The position numbers and the translations under genes were made by a program. From Nitrospira sp. (GTDB lineage: Bacteria > Nitrospirota > Nitrospiria > Nitrospirales > Nitrospiraceae): 64,000 bases of DNA. Of the stretch, positions 63,263-64,000 are shown in pieces. Under the pieces are notes generated by a model. It did no database searches, was not told the origin of the DNA, and was given only the letters and a program-made list of their open reading frames with translations. Where the stretch lies: positions 3,373,237-3,437,236 of the forward strand of contig CP126123.1 in assembly GCA_030123605.1 (NCBI GenBank), read 5' to 3'. Numbering within the stretch: the stretch's first letter is position 1; every line of letters begins with the position of its first letter.

Positions 63263-63802
63263 GTGAACGATCGTATCGGTCGAGGTCTGGTCTGGGTCGC
63301 AGGAATCGTGCTGGTGATGGGGTGCAGCCCGCTTCCGTCGCAGTACATTCGCCAGGCCGAACCGGGCGTGACATTGACGTCATTGACGGCATCGCCGGAA
63401 ACCTATCACGGGAAGACCGTTATCCTGGGCGGGGTGGTCGTCGATCAGAAACAGGATGGACACGGGCTCTGGCTGCATCTGAAAAATCGGCCGCTGGACA
63501 AGGAGTACCGTCCCCATCGCCCGACTGTGAAGGATGGGCCGGAGTCGGGATACTACTGGGTCCTGGCATCGAATGCGTCGGCCCTGCCCCAAAAATGGAA
63601 GCAATGGGCACGGGTGACGGTGGTGGGGACCGTCTTGGATCCGAAGCTGATCCAGGCTCCGGGCGGTTCGTCGACGGAGCCGATTCTCACCCTGTCGTTC
63701 ATGCGGGGGTGGACGATGGGACAGGCTCAACGGGGGGTATGGGAGGAATCAGTCGATGCGAATTACCTCATGTCCGTGCCCGAAGGTCTGCATGGCGAAT
63801 GA
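63263..63802 (+). CDS. Slp-like outer-membrane lipoprotein
   Basis: 179 residues from GTG 63263 (GGAGGATGGG). The lipobox VMGC lipidates Cys21. The mature protein matches the Slp family (YHGKTVILGGVVVDQKQDGH, ARVTVVGTVL), which in E. coli is a starvation-inducible outer-membrane lipoprotein. Function is not known in detail. It stands at the end of the plus-strand series. Confidence 0.85.
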   Translation: MNDRIGRGLVWVAGIVLVMGCSPLPSQYIRQAEPGVTLTSLTASPETYHGKTVILGGVVVDQKQDGHGLWLHLKNRPLDKEYRPHRPTVKDGPESGYYWVLASNASALPQKWKQWARVTVVGTVLDPKLIQAPGGSSTEPILTLSFMRGWTMGQAQRGVWEESVDANYLMSVPEGLHGE

Positions 63803-63827
63803 CCGCGCGCCATAACGATCCCTGCCG

Positions 63828-64000
63828 CTACCCTTCCTGTGTCCGGTCGCCGGCGTAACGGCTATGGAGTTTGACCGGTACCGCAGCCCGTTTGCGACGC
63901 ATGCGGATATTCAGCATTTCCACGGTGACGGAAAAGGCCATGGAGAAGTAGATGTAGCCCTTCGGCACGTGCACGTCGAAGCCTTCGACCATGAGGGTGA
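63828..64000 (-). CDS. TerC-family membrane protein, C-terminal end only
   Basis: The stop is at 63828-63830 on the minus strand and the gene enters from the right edge. The readable end VHVPKGYIYFSMAFSVTVEM followed by LNIRMRRKR is the last helix and tail of TerC-type integral membrane proteins, which handle metal ions such as Mn2+. Only about 57 residues are visible. Confidence 0.8.
   Translation of the reverse strand, partial: TLMVEGFDVHVPKGYIYFSMAFSVTVEMLNIRMRRKRAAVPVKLHSRYAGDRTQEG

Noticed and set aside
1..64000. CRISPR arrays, tRNA or rRNA genes, prophage or complete insertion sequences
   Set aside because: No regularly spaced repeats, cloverleaf-like sequences, ribosomal RNA stretches, integrases or transposases were seen on reading both strands.

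Overview
This 64 kb window comes from a GC-rich, Gram-negative respiratory bacterium. It has outer-membrane proteins, many lipoproteins, at least ten separate c-type cytochrome proteins and no photosynthesis genes. The mix of cytochromes, a cytochrome b fused to a c-type heme domain, many tandem universal stress proteins and copper efflux genes resembles genus Nitrospira (lineage II). That assignment is inference: no nxr, amo/hao, rRNA or other taxonomic marker lies in the window. No tRNA, rRNA, CRISPR array, phage or intact insertion sequence was seen.

Layout. 0-3.4 kb (minus strand): two tandem universal stress proteins (USPs) and a CPA2 cation/proton antiporter. 3.8-7.6 kb: a cupin gene killed by one internal stop codon, a GT39-type glycosyltransferase, a MITE-like inverted-repeat unit and a bactofilin-like membrane protein. 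7.7-12.5 kb: an Mla-type lipid transport operon (STAS-MlaE fusion, MlaF, MlaD, auxiliary lipoprotein), then a VIT-like transporter and a small membrane protein. 12.6-15.6 kb: an OmpR/EnvZ-type two-component system flanked by tiny membrane proteins whose promoters carry the same 38-bp repeat element. 15.6-22.9 kb: a sugar-nucleotide transferase, USP, Rnk-like protein, acetolactate synthase remnant, OsmC, YbaK, a secreted duplicated-domain protein, a membrane-anchored cytochrome c'-like protein and a CBS protein.

23-31 kb is an electron-transfer region. It holds a Rieske protein, a b6-like cytochrome b fused to cytochrome c, a small cytochrome c, thioredoxin 2, a TsdA-like diheme lipoprotein, OsmC, a sulfite-oxidase-type molybdoenzyme with a diheme partner, and a tetraheme protein. 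31-44 kb is mainly copper handling. It holds a PAS-LuxR regulator, a cupredoxin, a small CxxC protein, an ECF sigma factor with a Cys-rich tail, CopZ-CopA and a complete CusCBA efflux system with a YtkA-like extension on CusB. 44-49 kb holds YtxH and hemerythrin proteins, a SoxCD-like pair (minus strand) and a response regulator.

48.4-54.8 kb (minus strand): a TylF-like methyltransferase bracketed by a perfect 69-bp direct repeat, a Pat-like acetyltransferase/acyl-CoA synthetase fusion, cytochrome c, USP, phosphoribosyltransferase, a tiny membrane protein and an Hsp20 remnant. 55-64 kb: a nucleotidyltransferase, a protein built of three 39-residue repeats, a CBS protein, two methyltransferases, a periplasmic protein, a Cyc2-like porin-cytochrome fusion, lipoproteins and the end of a TerC-family gene.

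Taken together, the window combines periplasmic electron transfer (possibly from sulfur compounds and extracellular donors), copper homeostasis and stress response. The most notable new signal is the shared promoter element around the two-component system. Next are the Cyc2-like fusion and the copper locus with its Cys-tailed sigma factor.
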